The position numbers and the translations under genes were made by a program. Shown here piece after piece: positions 7,795-16,176 of a DNA stretch of 34,961 bases. Each line of letters starts with the position of its first letter. Position 1 is the stretch's first letter. The notes beneath the pieces were generated by a model. The model was not told the DNA's origin, did not search any database, and saw only the letters and a program-made list of their open reading frames with translations. Origin of the DNA: Exiguobacterium alkaliphilum 12/1 (GTDB lineage Bacteria > Bacillota > Bacilli > Exiguobacteriales > Exiguobacteriaceae); contig NZ_JJMW01000066.1 of the NCBI RefSeq assembly GCF_000714435.1, positions 1-34,961 on the forward strand, written 5' to 3'.

Positions 7795-8983
7795 AATGCA
7801 TCCAGATAAAGCCGTAAGGCGCGAGTTCAACCGTCTCGACCGGTTCTTCCGTGAACACGTTCGTGCCTTGGACAGGAAGCGTCACCGTTTCATTCGAGAC
7901 GTTCGTATAAAGCGTGAGCGTCGCTTCCCCGTCCGTCCGCTCGACGGCGAACACCCGGTCGTCGACCGAGACGATTCGTTCACGTGCATAAGGCGAGAGC
8001 GCCGCATGCGTCCGCTTGACGTTCAATTGGCTGAGAATGCCAGAGAAGACGTTTAACCGATGGGGGTCCGTCTTCACGTCTTGAATGAGCGCATCTCGCT
8101 CGACCGGTGTCGTCACACCGAGCAGCGTCCGATAATCAAGGGCCGGGATGCCGCGTAAAGACAAGAGGATGCTGTGAGCGGCGAGAATTTGTTCCGGTGG
8201 CGGGTTGATTAAGTTCTTTTCGAACGGGTCACGTTCAGGACTCGATAGGAAATTGTAGTACGTCTTTCCTTCTGGTGGCGCCTCGTAGTGGGCCCAGTCC
8301 CGTAACCGTGTCGCATCGCCTTGGGCGAATGCGAGAAGAACGTGCGAGGCGAGGTCGAAGTGACAAATCGCATCGGCGACATCGAAATAAGCGGGTACGT
8401 GTCTCGTGTCCCCCTCATATGCGAGAATCAATTGTCCGTTCGGCTTATAATGATGAAGCACGCGATGCCATAGGGTCAAGACGAGTCGAATCCGCTCCTC
8501 CGGCATCCCTCGGAACGACTGGACGTGGACGCGGAGCGCCGTCGCGCCTTGGGTGAGCCGTTCGATGAACAAATTGGTCTCTTTTAAAAGATCAAACTGA
8601 GTCTCGTTATAGACGTCCGGTTCCGCGTCGTACATGAGCCCAAACTCTTGGTGGAACCGCCCCAGGTCCTCGAGTAAACGAATCCTTGGATTGACACGGG
8701 TGTCGCTCGTCTCTTTGGCATACGGGAACAGCGACACGAGATACAAGTCGCTGATTGACGCTTGCACATGGTCTTTCAATAACTCGTGGAGCGCATCGAG
8801 GTCAGGTGTACCCTTCGTCGTGACGGCGTTCGCATCAATCATGAGGACGTTCGTCTGTTCAGTCGGTGCGTCACCGTCATGCCACGTCTGGGCATCCCAC
8901 TTCATGAATACTTGTTGCCACTCCGTAGTGGAATGATCGTCGACGAGCTCATCGACAATCGGTTTTACGTGTTCCCAAATCAT
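7793..8983 (-). CDS. Degenerate GH13_18 (sucrose phosphorylase-like) protein, probably not catalytic
   Basis: 396 residues from the ATG at 8983 (GGAGGG five bases upstream); active GH13_18 enzymes have about 480-560. Family resemblance is clear: DLYLVSLFPYAK (79-90), HFDLASHVLLAFAQGDATRLRDW (208-230) and LLSLRGIPALDYRTLLG (273-289). Key residues are lost. Where the nucleophile Asp of the RLDA motif is expected there is RVH (151-153). The stabilising Asp of the HDG motif is replaced by SSPERD (247-252). The N-terminal barrel and B domain are shortened. The acid/base Glu may survive at 190. A binding or regulatory role is possible, or the gene is decaying. The frame is open over its whole length, so it may still be selected. 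Confidence 0.7.
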   Translation of the reverse strand: MIWEHVKPIVDELVDDHSTTEWQQVFMKWDAQTWHDGDAPTEQTNVLMIDANAVTTKGTPDLDALHELLKDHVQASISDLYLVSLFPYAKETSDTRVNPRIRLLEDLGRFHQEFGLMYDAEPDVYNETQFDLLKETNLFIERLTQGATALRVHVQSFRGMPEERIRLVLTLWHRVLHHYKPNGQLILAYEGDTRHVPAYFDVADAICHFDLASHVLLAFAQGDATRLRDWAHYEAPPEGKTYYNFLSSPERDPFEKNLINPPPEQILAAHSILLSLRGIPALDYRTLLGVTTPVERDALIQDVKTDPHRLNVFSGILSQLNVKRTHAALSPYARERIVSVDDRVFAVERTDGEATLTLYTNVSNETVTLPVQGTNVFTEEPVETVELAPYGFIWMH

Positions 8984-9011
8984 CCAATCCCTCCTGTCTT
9001 CTCTCTTTATC

Positions 9012-9038
9012 AGTCCCACCGTTCGTACACTTCTAAAC
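9012..9038 (-). promoter_or_regulatory. Weak sigma-B-like promoter candidate for the GH13-like gene
   Basis: On the minus strand GTTTAG (9033-9038) is followed after 15 bases by GGGACT (9012-9017). The consensus is GTTTAA-N12-15-GGGTAT. The -10 match is only partial, so this is the weakest of the sigma-B candidates. Confidence 0.3.
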
Positions 9039-9040
9039 GC

Positions 9041-9067
9041 AAAAAAGAGCCGCACTGTAGGCGACTC
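9041..9067 (-). terminator. Terminator after the first LCP gene
   Basis: Minus-strand stem GAGTCGC / GCGGCTC (9061-9067 and 9047-9053) followed by six T. It overlaps the stop codon of the LCP gene. Confidence 0.75.
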
Positions 9068-9989
9068 ATTCCATCAATCGTTTCAATTCTTGTTGCACTT
9101 CTGCTAGAGATGTCGGGTCTGGGTTCCAGTAATAGATGCCGTTGCTTTCCTTCCCACCAGCCCCTTCGATCCGAAGCGTACTGGCGTTCTGGAACGCCTT
9201 CATGTAATCGGTAGATAAGGCGACGAGTTCGTTAAATTCCAGGTTCGTCTTCGCATGGTCCCCTACCACTTCAAGGAGACGTGTCACAGTGTCGACCGAG
9301 AAGCTGCTCCGCCCTTTTTCGACGATGGCTGCGACGATGGCCCGTTGCCGTTCTTGACGTCCAAAGTCCCCGTTCGGGTCCTCATAGCGCATGCGCGAAT
9401 AGGCGAGTGCCTCCGCTCCGTTCAACTCGATTTCGCCGACCGGGAATGTATGGTTGTCTTGTTCGAACGCAAACGTATTCGTCACCGTTACACCACCGAG
9501 CGTGTCGACGACTTCTGTGAAGGCTTCCATGTCTGCTTCGACGACGTAATCAATCGGGATGTCGAGCAAGGCTTCGACCGTATCCATCGCCATGTCCGTT
9601 CCGCCAAACGCGTAGGCATGGTTGATTTTATCTCGCGTGCCGTAGCCGACAATCTCTGTTTTCGTATCACGCGGAATCGACAACATTGCCCCTTCGTCTG
9701 TCGCCGGGTTTAACGTCATGACGATGATGGAGTCACTCCGGCCACGTTGACCTTCCTCACGGTCAATCCCAAGGAGAAGAATTGAAACGGATTTCTCTTC
9801 CACGATCGTTTCCACGTTTCTGCGTTCTTCTCGCACTTCGAGATTTTGATTTACTTTCGAGACGGTATCATTCATGTCCCGATACATTGACCACGTCATC
9901 GCTCCGCCCGCGATGAAAAAGAGCGCGAGGATGCCGAGGGTGATGAATAGGACGCGACGCCCGTTTCGTTTTTTTCGATGTCTCGCCAT
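9066..9989 (-). CDS. LytR-CpsA-Psr (LCP) family glycopolymer ligase, copy 1
   Basis: Membrane-anchored LCP enzyme that transfers undecaprenyl-linked anionic polymers or capsule onto peptidoglycan. The basic N-terminus (RHRKKRNGRR) precedes one membrane helix, about residues 13-36. The catalytic domain shows LLLGIDREEGQRGRSDSI, MLSIPRDT, DKINHAYAFGG and RYEDPNGDFGRQERQR, which include the conserved Arg and Asp residues for pyrophosphate binding. The ATG at 9989 is chosen over an in-frame TTG at 10010 because AGAAGG is well placed before it. It is closely similar to the gene at 11019-11969, with yihY between them. It has its own promoter and terminator. Confidence 0.92.
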   Translation of the reverse strand: MARHRKKRNGRRVLFITLGILALFFIAGGAMTWSMYRDMNDTVSKVNQNLEVREERRNVETIVEEKSVSILLLGIDREEGQRGRSDSIIVMTLNPATDEGAMLSIPRDTKTEIVGYGTRDKINHAYAFGGTDMAMDTVEALLDIPIDYVVEADMEAFTEVVDTLGGVTVTNTFAFEQDNHTFPVGEIELNGAEALAYSRMRYEDPNGDFGRQERQRAIVAAIVEKGRSSFSVDTVTRLLEVVGDHAKTNLEFNELVALSTDYMKAFQNASTLRIEGAGGKESNGIYYWNPDPTSLAEVQQELKRLME

Positions 9990-10047
9990 CGAACGCCACC
10001 TTCTTTCCAAAATTCTTTACAAAAAGGATTCCCTTTCCTCGTGCTAT

Positions 10048-10075
10048 ATTATAGTACTTTACCAAAAAATACTAA
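10048..10075 (-). promoter_or_regulatory. Sigma-A promoter of the first LCP gene
   Basis: Minus strand: TTAGTA (10070-10075), 16-base spacer, TATAAT (10048-10053). The -10 is perfect and the -35 is partial. Confidence 0.6.
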
Positions 10076-10093
10076 GGATATCTTTGTGTGTTT

Positions 10094-10951
10094 TTATGGG
10101 AAATGTGTTTTCCGCTTCCCTCCGCCTCCTCGCTTTGGAAAATGATACGTCCAGGCCGCATTGATTTCTGCCCCGAGCAGCATCGTCACAGCGGTCAAGT
10201 ACAGCCAAATTTGAAGCAAGATGACGAGGCCAATTGTCCCGTACGTTTCTCCGAACATCGTGAACCGGTCCACGTAGACACTGTATCCGGTCGAAATGAG
10301 TTGCCAGGAAATAACAGCAAAAACGGCACCCGGTAAGGCGTCATAAAATCGCACCCGTTGTTGCGGTGCAATCATATAAAAGGCAGAGAACGCGATGATC
10401 AAAATAATCGTGGAGACCGTGTAACGCGTGAGCGTCGCGAGGCGAGAGAACTCTTCGACCACCGGCGCGGCACGATATAACAGCTCGAGGAACTCTTGAC
10501 TGAACACGTGGAACACGACGAGGATGACGGCCCCGACGCTCCAGGCGGCGAGCGTGATCAAGCCGATGAACCGACGATGCAAGTAACCGCGCGCTTCCGT
10601 CTCTCCATACGCGAAGACGGTCAGTTTGACGAGTCGGGCCGTTCCGTTCGTCGCCGACCAGATGACGATGAGCGCCCCGAACGAGACGAGTCCGACGTTA
10701 ATGTTCCCGCTCACGTCATAGACGATGCTAAACAAGTCACGGACGGTCTCCCCCGGCACGAGAATCTCGATTTGTTCGATCAAAAGAGAGTCTTCGATTT
10801 TAAAAAATGCAGCGAACGCAAAGACGAGAAAGAAAGTTGGAAAGATGGCGAGAAACCAAAAGAAGGCGAGCGTGGCGCTATAGTCGTTAATGTGATGGTC
10901 ACGAAAACGATGGCGTACATCGATTGCGAGCCGAATCAAGCGTTCAACCAA
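10094..10951 (-). CDS. yihY: YihY/BrkB family membrane protein
   Basis: 285 residues with about six membrane helices, with the family signatures DYSATLAFFWFLAIFPTFF near the start, LPGAVFAVISWQL, and GETYGTIGLVILLQIWLYL near the end. The family is formerly annotated as ribonuclease BN; its molecular role is unsettled. The start is taken as TTG at 10951, seven bases after AAAGGAGG; an upstream in-frame TTG at 10987 lies in the neighbouring terminator and lacks a site. The C-terminus is basic (KRGGGGKRK). It sits between two LCP paralogues, so an envelope role is plausible but unproven. Confidence 0.85.
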   Translation of the reverse strand: MVERLIRLAIDVRHRFRDHHINDYSATLAFFWFLAIFPTFFLVFAFAAFFKIEDSLLIEQIEILVPGETVRDLFSIVYDVSGNINVGLVSFGALIVIWSATNGTARLVKLTVFAYGETEARGYLHRRFIGLITLAAWSVGAVILVVFHVFSQEFLELLYRAAPVVEEFSRLATLTRYTVSTIILIIAFSAFYMIAPQQRVRFYDALPGAVFAVISWQLISTGYSVYVDRFTMFGETYGTIGLVILLQIWLYLTAVTMLLGAEINAAWTYHFPKRGGGGKRKTHFP

Positions 10952-10984
10952 CGAAGTCCCTCCTTTTTTCTTTCTATTATCCCA

Positions 10985-11013
10985 CAAAAAAGACGCCCGA
11001 GTAATCAGGCGTC
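10985..11013 (-). terminator. Terminator after the second LCP gene
   Basis: Minus-strand stem GACGCC / GGCGTC (11008-11013 and 10992-10997) followed by six T. Confidence 0.75.
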
Positions 11014-11018
11014 ACAGA

Positions 11019-11969
11019 TTATCGTTCCATCAATTCGTTCAAAAAGCCGCTCACTTCAGAGAGTGATGCCGCGTCCGGGCGCCAGTAATAAATCCCGTCG
11101 CCTTCTTTTCCGCCAGACCCTTCTAGGCGAAGCACGTCCTGGTTTTTAAACGCGGTCATATAGTCCGTCGACAACGTGCGCAACTCTTTGAACGTGATGT
11201 TCGTCTTCGCATTGTGTCCAAGGACGTCAAGCATGTTGTTGAACTTCGAAATCGAGAAGTCGTTCGTCCCTTTGTTGACGAGTGCCGAGATGACTTGCCG
11301 CTGGCGCTCTTGGCGTCCGAAGTCTCCGTTTGGATCGTCATAACGCATCCGTGTGTAGGCGAGCGCTTTTGACCCGTCCATTGTAATCGTGCCCGGTTCG
11401 AAAGAATAGTCACCGGACGTAAACGCCAAGTTGTTCGTCACCGTTACACCGCCGAACAAATCGACTGCGTCTTGGAAGCCTTTCATGTCGACCTCGGCCA
11501 CGTAATCGATTGGGATGCCGAGTAAATTCTCGACAGAAGCCATCGCCATCTCAGCCCCGCCGAATGCGTACGCATGGTTGATCTTATCCTGTGTACCTTT
11601 GCCGACGATTTCCGTCTTCGTATCTCGAGGAATCGACAACATCGCGCTACGGTCCGTGTTCGGATTGAGTGTCATGACGATAATCGAGTCACTCCGTCCC
11701 TGTTCGTCCGCGCGACGATCGACGCCAAGAAGCAAGACGGACATCGGCTTCTTCTCACGAATCGTATCGTTGTTCATCCGCTTGGGGCTAAGGCCCGCTG
11801 ATTCATTCAGACGGTCTACCGTCGAATCGATTTGATTGTATGCATAAAAGGCCATCCCGACTCCGATGAGCAGGAACACCCCGATGATACTTGCTGCGAT
11901 ATAGGCGATGCGACGTCCGCGTGACGTCTTCTTTCGCCGTTTCTTCATACGTCTCTTGCTTTCTTCCAT
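11019..11969 (-). CDS. LytR-CpsA-Psr (LCP) family glycopolymer ligase, copy 2
   Basis: 316 residues from the ATG at 11969. A strongly basic N-terminus (KRRMKKRRKKTSRGRR) is followed by one membrane helix (about 22-45). LCP motifs are LLLGVDRRADEQGRSDSI, MLSIPRDT, DKINHAYAFGG and RYDDPNGDFGRQERQR. It closely parallels the gene at 9066-9989 throughout the catalytic domain, including the C-terminal GGKEGDGIYYW segment. This points to a local duplication with yihY in between. Expected role: attaching teichoic-acid-like or capsule polymer to the wall outside the membrane, perhaps with different substrates for the two copies. Confidence 0.92.
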   Translation of the reverse strand: MEESKRRMKKRRKKTSRGRRIAYIAASIIGVFLLIGVGMAFYAYNQIDSTVDRLNESAGLSPKRMNNDTIREKKPMSVLLLGVDRRADEQGRSDSIIVMTLNPNTDRSAMLSIPRDTKTEIVGKGTQDKINHAYAFGGAEMAMASVENLLGIPIDYVAEVDMKGFQDAVDLFGGVTVTNNLAFTSGDYSFEPGTITMDGSKALAYTRMRYDDPNGDFGRQERQRQVISALVNKGTNDFSISKFNNMLDVLGHNAKTNITFKELRTLSTDYMTAFKNQDVLRLEGSGGKEGDGIYYWRPDAASLSEVSGFLNELMER

Positions 11970-12026
11970 TTCATGACACCTCTCTACACCCGTTGATACC
12001 GTCCATAACGCATTTATTTTATCATC

Positions 12027-12055
12027 AATCTACAAAAAATAATCTAAAATTTCAA
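12027..12055 (-). promoter_or_regulatory. Sigma-A-like promoter of the second LCP gene
   Basis: Minus strand: TTGAAA (12050-12055), 17-base spacer, TAGATT (12027-12032), about 55 bases before the start codon. Confidence 0.5.
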
Positions 12056-12379
12056 AAAAAGGTAAACAATTTCATTTCACATCAGTCCGGTTCTGTTACT
12101 CTATCGGCTTTTAAACCTGTATGTTAAGTGACTTCTTTTCCCAGTTCACTTAGTATATCACGCGCAATGAACCGCTCTCTTTCATCTCCTCTTATCGATT
12201 AGGTCTAGAGACCCGGAATTCCCGTCTGCTCATTTCCAATTAAATCAAAAACGTGAAGAATGCCCAATCCATTGACTTCATCTTTTGAAAAAATGAGACA
12301 GAAGCATCATTTTTTGTCATAATTAATTCTAGTGTAATGAAAGTGTAATGTAAATGACACATTGGAAAAGGAGCTCTCC
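12056..12379. other. Non-coding stretch between the LCP and small-protein genes
   Basis: AT-rich, with no convincing gene. It holds a 7-bp inverted repeat, TAAGTGA (12125-12131) and TCACTTA (12146-12152), of unknown meaning. A possible weak promoter region for the rightward gene lies around 12314-12345 (TTGTCA followed by TAATGA-like sequence at non-ideal spacing). Confidence 0.4.
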
Positions 12380-12613
12380 ATGCGCTACGTCGTCACATGT
12401 TATTTGAGAGAAGGACAGACGGTCACATTTTATGCTTACGGCAGTACAATCTTTGATGTTGAACGCACGTTTAAAGAGACGCTTCAAACCGCTAGCCCGC
12501 TGAACGACTTCGTCGAGTTGAGCGACGGATGGAACATCCCGGTCGGCGAGATTCTCGCCTATCGGATCAGTGAAGTGAAACCGGCTCTTTTGAAGCAAAC
12601 CGATTTCGGGTAA
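12380..12613 (+). CDS. Small conserved-looking protein, unknown function
   Basis: 77 residues from the ATG at 12380; AAAAGGAG lies six bases upstream. An in-frame TTG at 12362 precedes that site and is not used. The sequence (RYVVTCYLREGQTVTFYAYGSTIFDVERTFKETL) suggests a compact alpha/beta cytoplasmic protein with no signal or membrane segment. It lies 35 bases before the 6-phosphogluconate dehydrogenase-like gene on the same strand and may be co-transcribed with it. I do not recognise a family. Confidence 0.65.
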   Translation: MRYVVTCYLREGQTVTFYAYGSTIFDVERTFKETLQTASPLNDFVELSDGWNIPVGEILAYRISEVKPALLKQTDFG

Positions 12614-12648
12614 CCCTATTAAGAATAGATTCATGAAGGGGTGACGAT

Positions 12649-13530
12649 ATGGAAATCGGAATGATTGGTTTAGGCAAGATGGGGTTGAACCTCGCGCTCA
12701 ACTTGACGGATGCGGGCCACCGCGTCCTCGGCTACGACCCGGGCAACGTGTCGACGAGCCAGTTCGAGACGAAAGACTCGCTCGAGGCGGTCATCGACAG
12801 CTTGAAAGCGCCGCGCGTCGTCTGGGTGATGGTGCCGGCTGGCGAAGTGACAGATCACGTATTAGCGGATTTGCATCAGCTGTTATCGCCAGGCGACATC
12901 GTGATTGATGGCGGGAACTCGAACTATAAGCAGTCGATCGCACGTGCCGAGCATTTCAAAGAAAAGCTGATCTACTTCTTCGACGTCGGGACGAGTGGCG
13001 GCATGGAAGGGGCACGGCACGGGGCGTGCACGATGATCGGCGGGGACATGGAGGCGTTCGGCAAGATCGAGGCGCTCTTCTCCGACGTGTCGACGGACAA
13101 CGGCTACTTGTACGCCGGTCCGAGTGGTAGCGGGCACTTCTTGAAGATGGTCCATAACGGCATCGAGTACGGCATGATGCAGGCGATCGCCGAAGGGTTC
13201 GAGATTCTCGAGAAGAGTCCGTTCGATTACGATCACGAACAAGTCGCTCGCGTCTGGAACCGCGGATCGGTCGTCCGCTCATGGCTCATGGAGCTGACCG
13301 AGAGCGCGTTCCATAAAGACGCGAAGCTCGACGGAATCAAAGGGGTCATGCATTCGTCCGGCGAAGGGAAATGGACGGTCGAGACGGCGCTCGAGTATGG
13401 CGTGCCGGCTCCGGTCATCGCCCTGTCGCTGATGATGCGGCAACGCTCGCTCGAGGAGGACACGTTCTCTGGCAAGGTCGTCGCCGCGCTCCGAAACGAG
13501 TTCGGCGGGCATGCGGTGGAGAAGAAATAA
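12649..13530 (+). CDS. gnd: Short-form 6-phosphogluconate dehydrogenase (decarboxylating), copy 1
   Basis: 293 residues; the short YqeC-like class rather than the ~470-residue classical enzyme. It would oxidise 6-phosphogluconate to ribulose 5-phosphate and CO2. The Rossmann motif is GLGKMG (residues 7-12). VIDGGNSNYK, GTSGGMEGARHGACTMIGG and HNGIEYGMMQAIAEGF carry the substrate-binding and catalytic residues (Asn, Lys, His and Glu typical of the beta-hydroxyacid dehydrogenase superfamily). ATG start with GGGGTG at 12639-12644, terminator directly downstream. A second copy lies at 28940-29824 in the gluconate cluster, in the same orientation and very similar. Confidence 0.88.
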   Translation: MEIGMIGLGKMGLNLALNLTDAGHRVLGYDPGNVSTSQFETKDSLEAVIDSLKAPRVVWVMVPAGEVTDHVLADLHQLLSPGDIVIDGGNSNYKQSIARAEHFKEKLIYFFDVGTSGGMEGARHGACTMIGGDMEAFGKIEALFSDVSTDNGYLYAGPSGSGHFLKMVHNGIEYGMMQAIAEGFEILEKSPFDYDHEQVARVWNRGSVVRSWLMELTESAFHKDAKLDGIKGVMHSSGEGKWTVETALEYGVPAPVIALSLMMRQRSLEEDTFSGKVVAALRNEFGGHAVEKK

Positions 13531-13540
13531 TCGTTGTAAG

Positions 13541-13574
13541 CGTCGGTCGAATCGAATTTGGCCGGCGTTTTTTT
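13541..13574 (+). terminator. Terminator after gnd copy 1
   Basis: Stem CGTCGGTC / GGCCGGCG (13541-13548 and 13560-13567, two G-U pairs) followed by seven T. Confidence 0.75.
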
Positions 13575-13740
13575 GTGATGTGACGATTATCCGCCCGTCT
13601 CGTCGCGAACAAACGTTGGTATGAATGGAATTTCTATACATTTGTCGATTAAATGTACTAATTTCTGTAAAACTCTTTTCGTTTCAGCAGGCGTATGATG
13701 AAAGAGCAGCATATCTTGTGACATAGAAGGAGCCGGCATG

Positions 13741-14226
13741 ATGCGTAAACTTCCCGATTATAAGATCTCCATCCCGAAAGAGCTTTATGAGCCAGGAGAC
13801 AGGCCCGTCTTCCGTAAACAGACAAATGACTGGCGAGACTTGGACGATTGCTTCAACAGTCTCGTCAAGCAAGCGTTTCATGCGTCCGAACATGGCGGTC
13901 TGTTCTTTTGTCAGGCGTTCGCAGTCCCCATCACCCGGATTCATTTCCTCAGGCTCCGACGAACGACCGAGGATGGTAGCGGCGTCGAGATGATCGTGAC
14001 CTATCAAAAGGAAATGGAGAACATCTATGCCACGATCCGTGTCGGTAAAGTCATGATGCGCGCGCGAACGGCCTGGCTATCGAACGGGATCATGGTTTTC
14101 CAATCGGACTCGCATATGAATTGGTTCCACTTGAAACCGTGCTGGGTCGGGGAGGACTTCATCGATCACATCTCGGTTTGGTTGTTAGAACACTTTCAAA
14201 AGCATGAACTCAAAACGCGTTTCTAA
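13741..14226 (+). CDS. Hypothetical cytoplasmic protein
   Basis: About 161 residues. Two adjacent ATG codons (13738, 13741) follow AGAAGGAG; the second has the better 8-base spacing. No membrane segment or signal peptide. The sequence is mixed alpha/beta with several Trp, Cys and Met residues (KQTNDWRDLDDCFNS near 30, MNWFHLKPCWVGEDF near 130). Codon use matches the neighbours and a strong terminator follows, so it is a real gene. No family recognised. Confidence 0.7.
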   Translation: MRKLPDYKISIPKELYEPGDRPVFRKQTNDWRDLDDCFNSLVKQAFHASEHGGLFFCQAFAVPITRIHFLRLRRTTEDGSGVEMIVTYQKEMENIYATIRVGKVMMRARTAWLSNGIMVFQSDSHMNWFHLKPCWVGEDFIDHISVWLLEHFQKHELKTRF

Positions 14227-14228
14227 CA

Positions 14229-14259
14229 AGAACAGCCCCTCATCTCGAGGGGCTGTTCT
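14229..14259. terminator. Bidirectional terminator
   Basis: Perfect 12-bp stem AGAACAGCCCCT / AGGGGCTGTTCT (14229-14240 and 14248-14259) between two converging genes. Confidence 0.9.
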
Positions 14260-14267
14260 GCTGCCTT

Positions 14268-14882
14268 CTACTCCATCACGTTACCTTCCGCCGGGATTGG
14301 AGTCTGCTTCAATAGGTTCGCGAAATGGTAGAGGTTGTACGCCATGACACGACCGTTCTTTCTCGTGAAGGCGTTGTCGCGGCCGGCATCGATGTATGAG
14401 TCGCCCGGACCGGCCTCACCGACCCAATACGTGTCGACGTTCGGCGGGACAGTGAAGCCGATATGGGATAGCCCGTACAAGATGGACGCACAGGCATGTT
14501 TCGCCCCGTCCTCGTTCCCTGTCACGACGACACCGCCGACTTTGTTGTAATAGATGGCCTGGCCTTTATCGTTCGTTAAGGCGCTTCCTCCGTATAGCCG
14601 CTCGATGACTTGCGTCGCGACGCTGCTCTTCTCACCTAGCCAAAGTGGTGTCCCGATGATGAGGATGTCGGCGGCCTTCACTTTCTCGAAGATTTGCGGC
14701 CACTCGTCCCCGTCCCCTTCATCTTCCGTCACTCCGAACGCGACGTTGTAGTCGACGACACGGACAATCTCCGAGTCGACCCCGAGTTTGTCGAAGTGTG
14801 GAATGATATCTTTCATGAGCCCTTCCGTGTGCGAGGTCGTGCCCTCGCCTTTCAACGAACAGTTCAAGAATAAGGCTTTCAT
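14268..14882 (-). CDS. Flavodoxin-fold NAD(P)H-dependent oxidoreductase
   Basis: 204 residues of the FMN reductase/NAD(P)H dehydrogenase superfamily. The N-terminal phosphate-binding region is LFLNCSLKGEGTTSHTEGLM (4-23). ILIIGTPLWLGEKSS (about 74-88) and VVVTGNEDGAKHACASILYGL (about 118-138) are the other flavin-contacting loops. Likely cytoplasmic quinone, flavin or nitro-compound reduction; the substrate is unknown. ATG start with AAGGAGGG. A sigma-B-like promoter lies immediately upstream, which would make it a general-stress gene. Confidence 0.85.
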   Translation of the reverse strand: MKALFLNCSLKGEGTTSHTEGLMKDIIPHFDKLGVDSEIVRVVDYNVAFGVTEDEGDGDEWPQIFEKVKAADILIIGTPLWLGEKSSVATQVIERLYGGSALTNDKGQAIYYNKVGGVVVTGNEDGAKHACASILYGLSHIGFTVPPNVDTYWVGEAGPGDSYIDAGRDNAFTRKNGRVMAYNLYHFANLLKQTPIPAEGNVME

Positions 14883-14914
14883 CGAATCCCTCCTTAGATG
14901 ATTAACAGTTAGGT

Positions 14915-14940
14915 GTTCCCGGTGAGTAGGAAGCTTAATC
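14915..14940 (-). promoter_or_regulatory. Sigma-B-like promoter of the flavodoxin-fold reductase
   Basis: Minus strand: GATTAA (14935-14940), 14-base spacer, GGGAAC (14915-14920). This fits the Bacillales sigma-B consensus (GTTTAA-N12-15-GGGTAT) reasonably. The predicted start lies about 25 bases before the start codon. Confidence 0.5.
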
Positions 14941-15003
14941 TTGTCGACATGCCTGCCTTCACATGGGAAAATTAGGATAAACTAGCTGTAGGAGGCTTTG
15001 CTA

Positions 15004-15990
15004 ATGACACGCTTCATCCATATTGCCGATTTACATCATGCAAGACATACTGGGAACGCCATCACCGCCGAACGGACGAGTTTTGACATTCAAGCCGATA
15101 AGCTCGCCCAGCTAGCGGAAGTCATTCGCCGAGAAAACATCAAGGCGGTGCTCATCGCTGGTGACATCGAAGTGAGCGACCCGGAAGATTTCGTCCCGTA
15201 TTTGAAGACGTGGACCGCCCTCGGTGCATCCGTCTATTTGGTATACGGGGACCATGACATCAATCGGCTCGCTTACGACGACTGTTGGCGTCAGATTGAG
15301 CACGTGCATAGTTTCCTTCGACCCGGTTATGTCTTCGATGAAGCGCTCGGTGCCGCGATTTATGGGCTCAGCTGTGAGACGAACCAGACCGGGTTGAAAG
15401 AGGATGTCGCAAGGACGCCGATGCGAGACGACCTGTACCCGAATATCTTCCTCGGTCACGGGGACCGACAACGGTTCCCCGCATCTGTCGTCGCCCGGCT
15501 CGGGTTCAGCTATTACGCTCTCGGTCATCATCATCGCTATGAGGTCACTCGACGTGGCGGTGCCGACCTCGTCTATCCCGGTCATGTCTTCTCGGTGTGG
15601 GACGGATGCGGCAAGGCGTGGCCGACCGGCTATGTCATCGGGGAGGTCACTCCTTCAGGGATCACACACGAGTTTCGACCATTCACAGGTCCAGAGACGC
15701 GACGGCTCAGTTTCAATCCGTTCATCCGGGACGGGTCATGCATCTTGCTCACACGCGACAATCTCGAAGGCTCGTCGGAACAATGGATTGCAGAGGACGA
15801 AACGGTGTTACGCGAGCTCGTCCGCTCCACGTTAGCCGACTATCCTGATGATTATTTCGTCACACCGAGCCAATCGACAGGTTTTCCGACGCGCCGGCTG
15901 TCGATGACCGGACGAACATTGCTGGAAGACGATGAACGATTCGAGGAATTTTTCGCCCGCAGTTTTAAGGCGACGAAGACGACCCAATAA
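15004..15990 (+). CDS. Calcineurin-like metallophosphoesterase (SbcD/YhaO-like)
   Basis: 328 residues from the ATG at 15004 (TAGGAGG eight bases upstream; an in-frame TTG at 14998 is ignored). Dinuclear metal-site motifs are present in order: DLH (residues 9-11), AGDIE near 53, YGDHD near 82 (His-Asp in place of the usual NHD/NHE), LGHGD near 153 and LGHHHR near 178. The family includes DNA double-strand-break nucleases and nucleotidases. No SbcC-like ATPase partner is adjacent, so the nuclease role is a guess. It ends in a strong terminator. Confidence 0.8.
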   Translation: MTRFIHIADLHHARHTGNAITAERTSFDIQADKLAQLAEVIRRENIKAVLIAGDIEVSDPEDFVPYLKTWTALGASVYLVYGDHDINRLAYDDCWRQIEHVHSFLRPGYVFDEALGAAIYGLSCETNQTGLKEDVARTPMRDDLYPNIFLGHGDRQRFPASVVARLGFSYYALGHHHRYEVTRRGGADLVYPGHVFSVWDGCGKAWPTGYVIGEVTPSGITHEFRPFTGPETRRLSFNPFIRDGSCILLTRDNLEGSSEQWIAEDETVLRELVRSTLADYPDDYFVTPSQSTGFPTRRLSMTGRTLLEDDERFEEFFARSFKATKTTQ

Positions 15991-16025
15991 AAATGACCCC
16001 CGATGTAGACATCGGGGGTCATTTT
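15990..16025 (+). terminator. Terminator after the metallophosphoesterase gene
   Basis: Perfect 15-bp stem, AAAATGACCCCCGAT (15990-16004) and ATCGGGGGTCATTTT (16011-16025). Confidence 0.9.
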
Positions 16026-16176
16026 ACAAACGTATGTTCGTTTTATGGTACAGGGCAAACAAGCGCCTATATATTCGCTTTTTCTATTCTTAGCGTAGCA
16101 AATCCCGCAATATAAGTCTATTCTTTCTCGGTCCAACTCCCTACAGTAGAGATAGACTCTTGAAAGGAGCACAACG

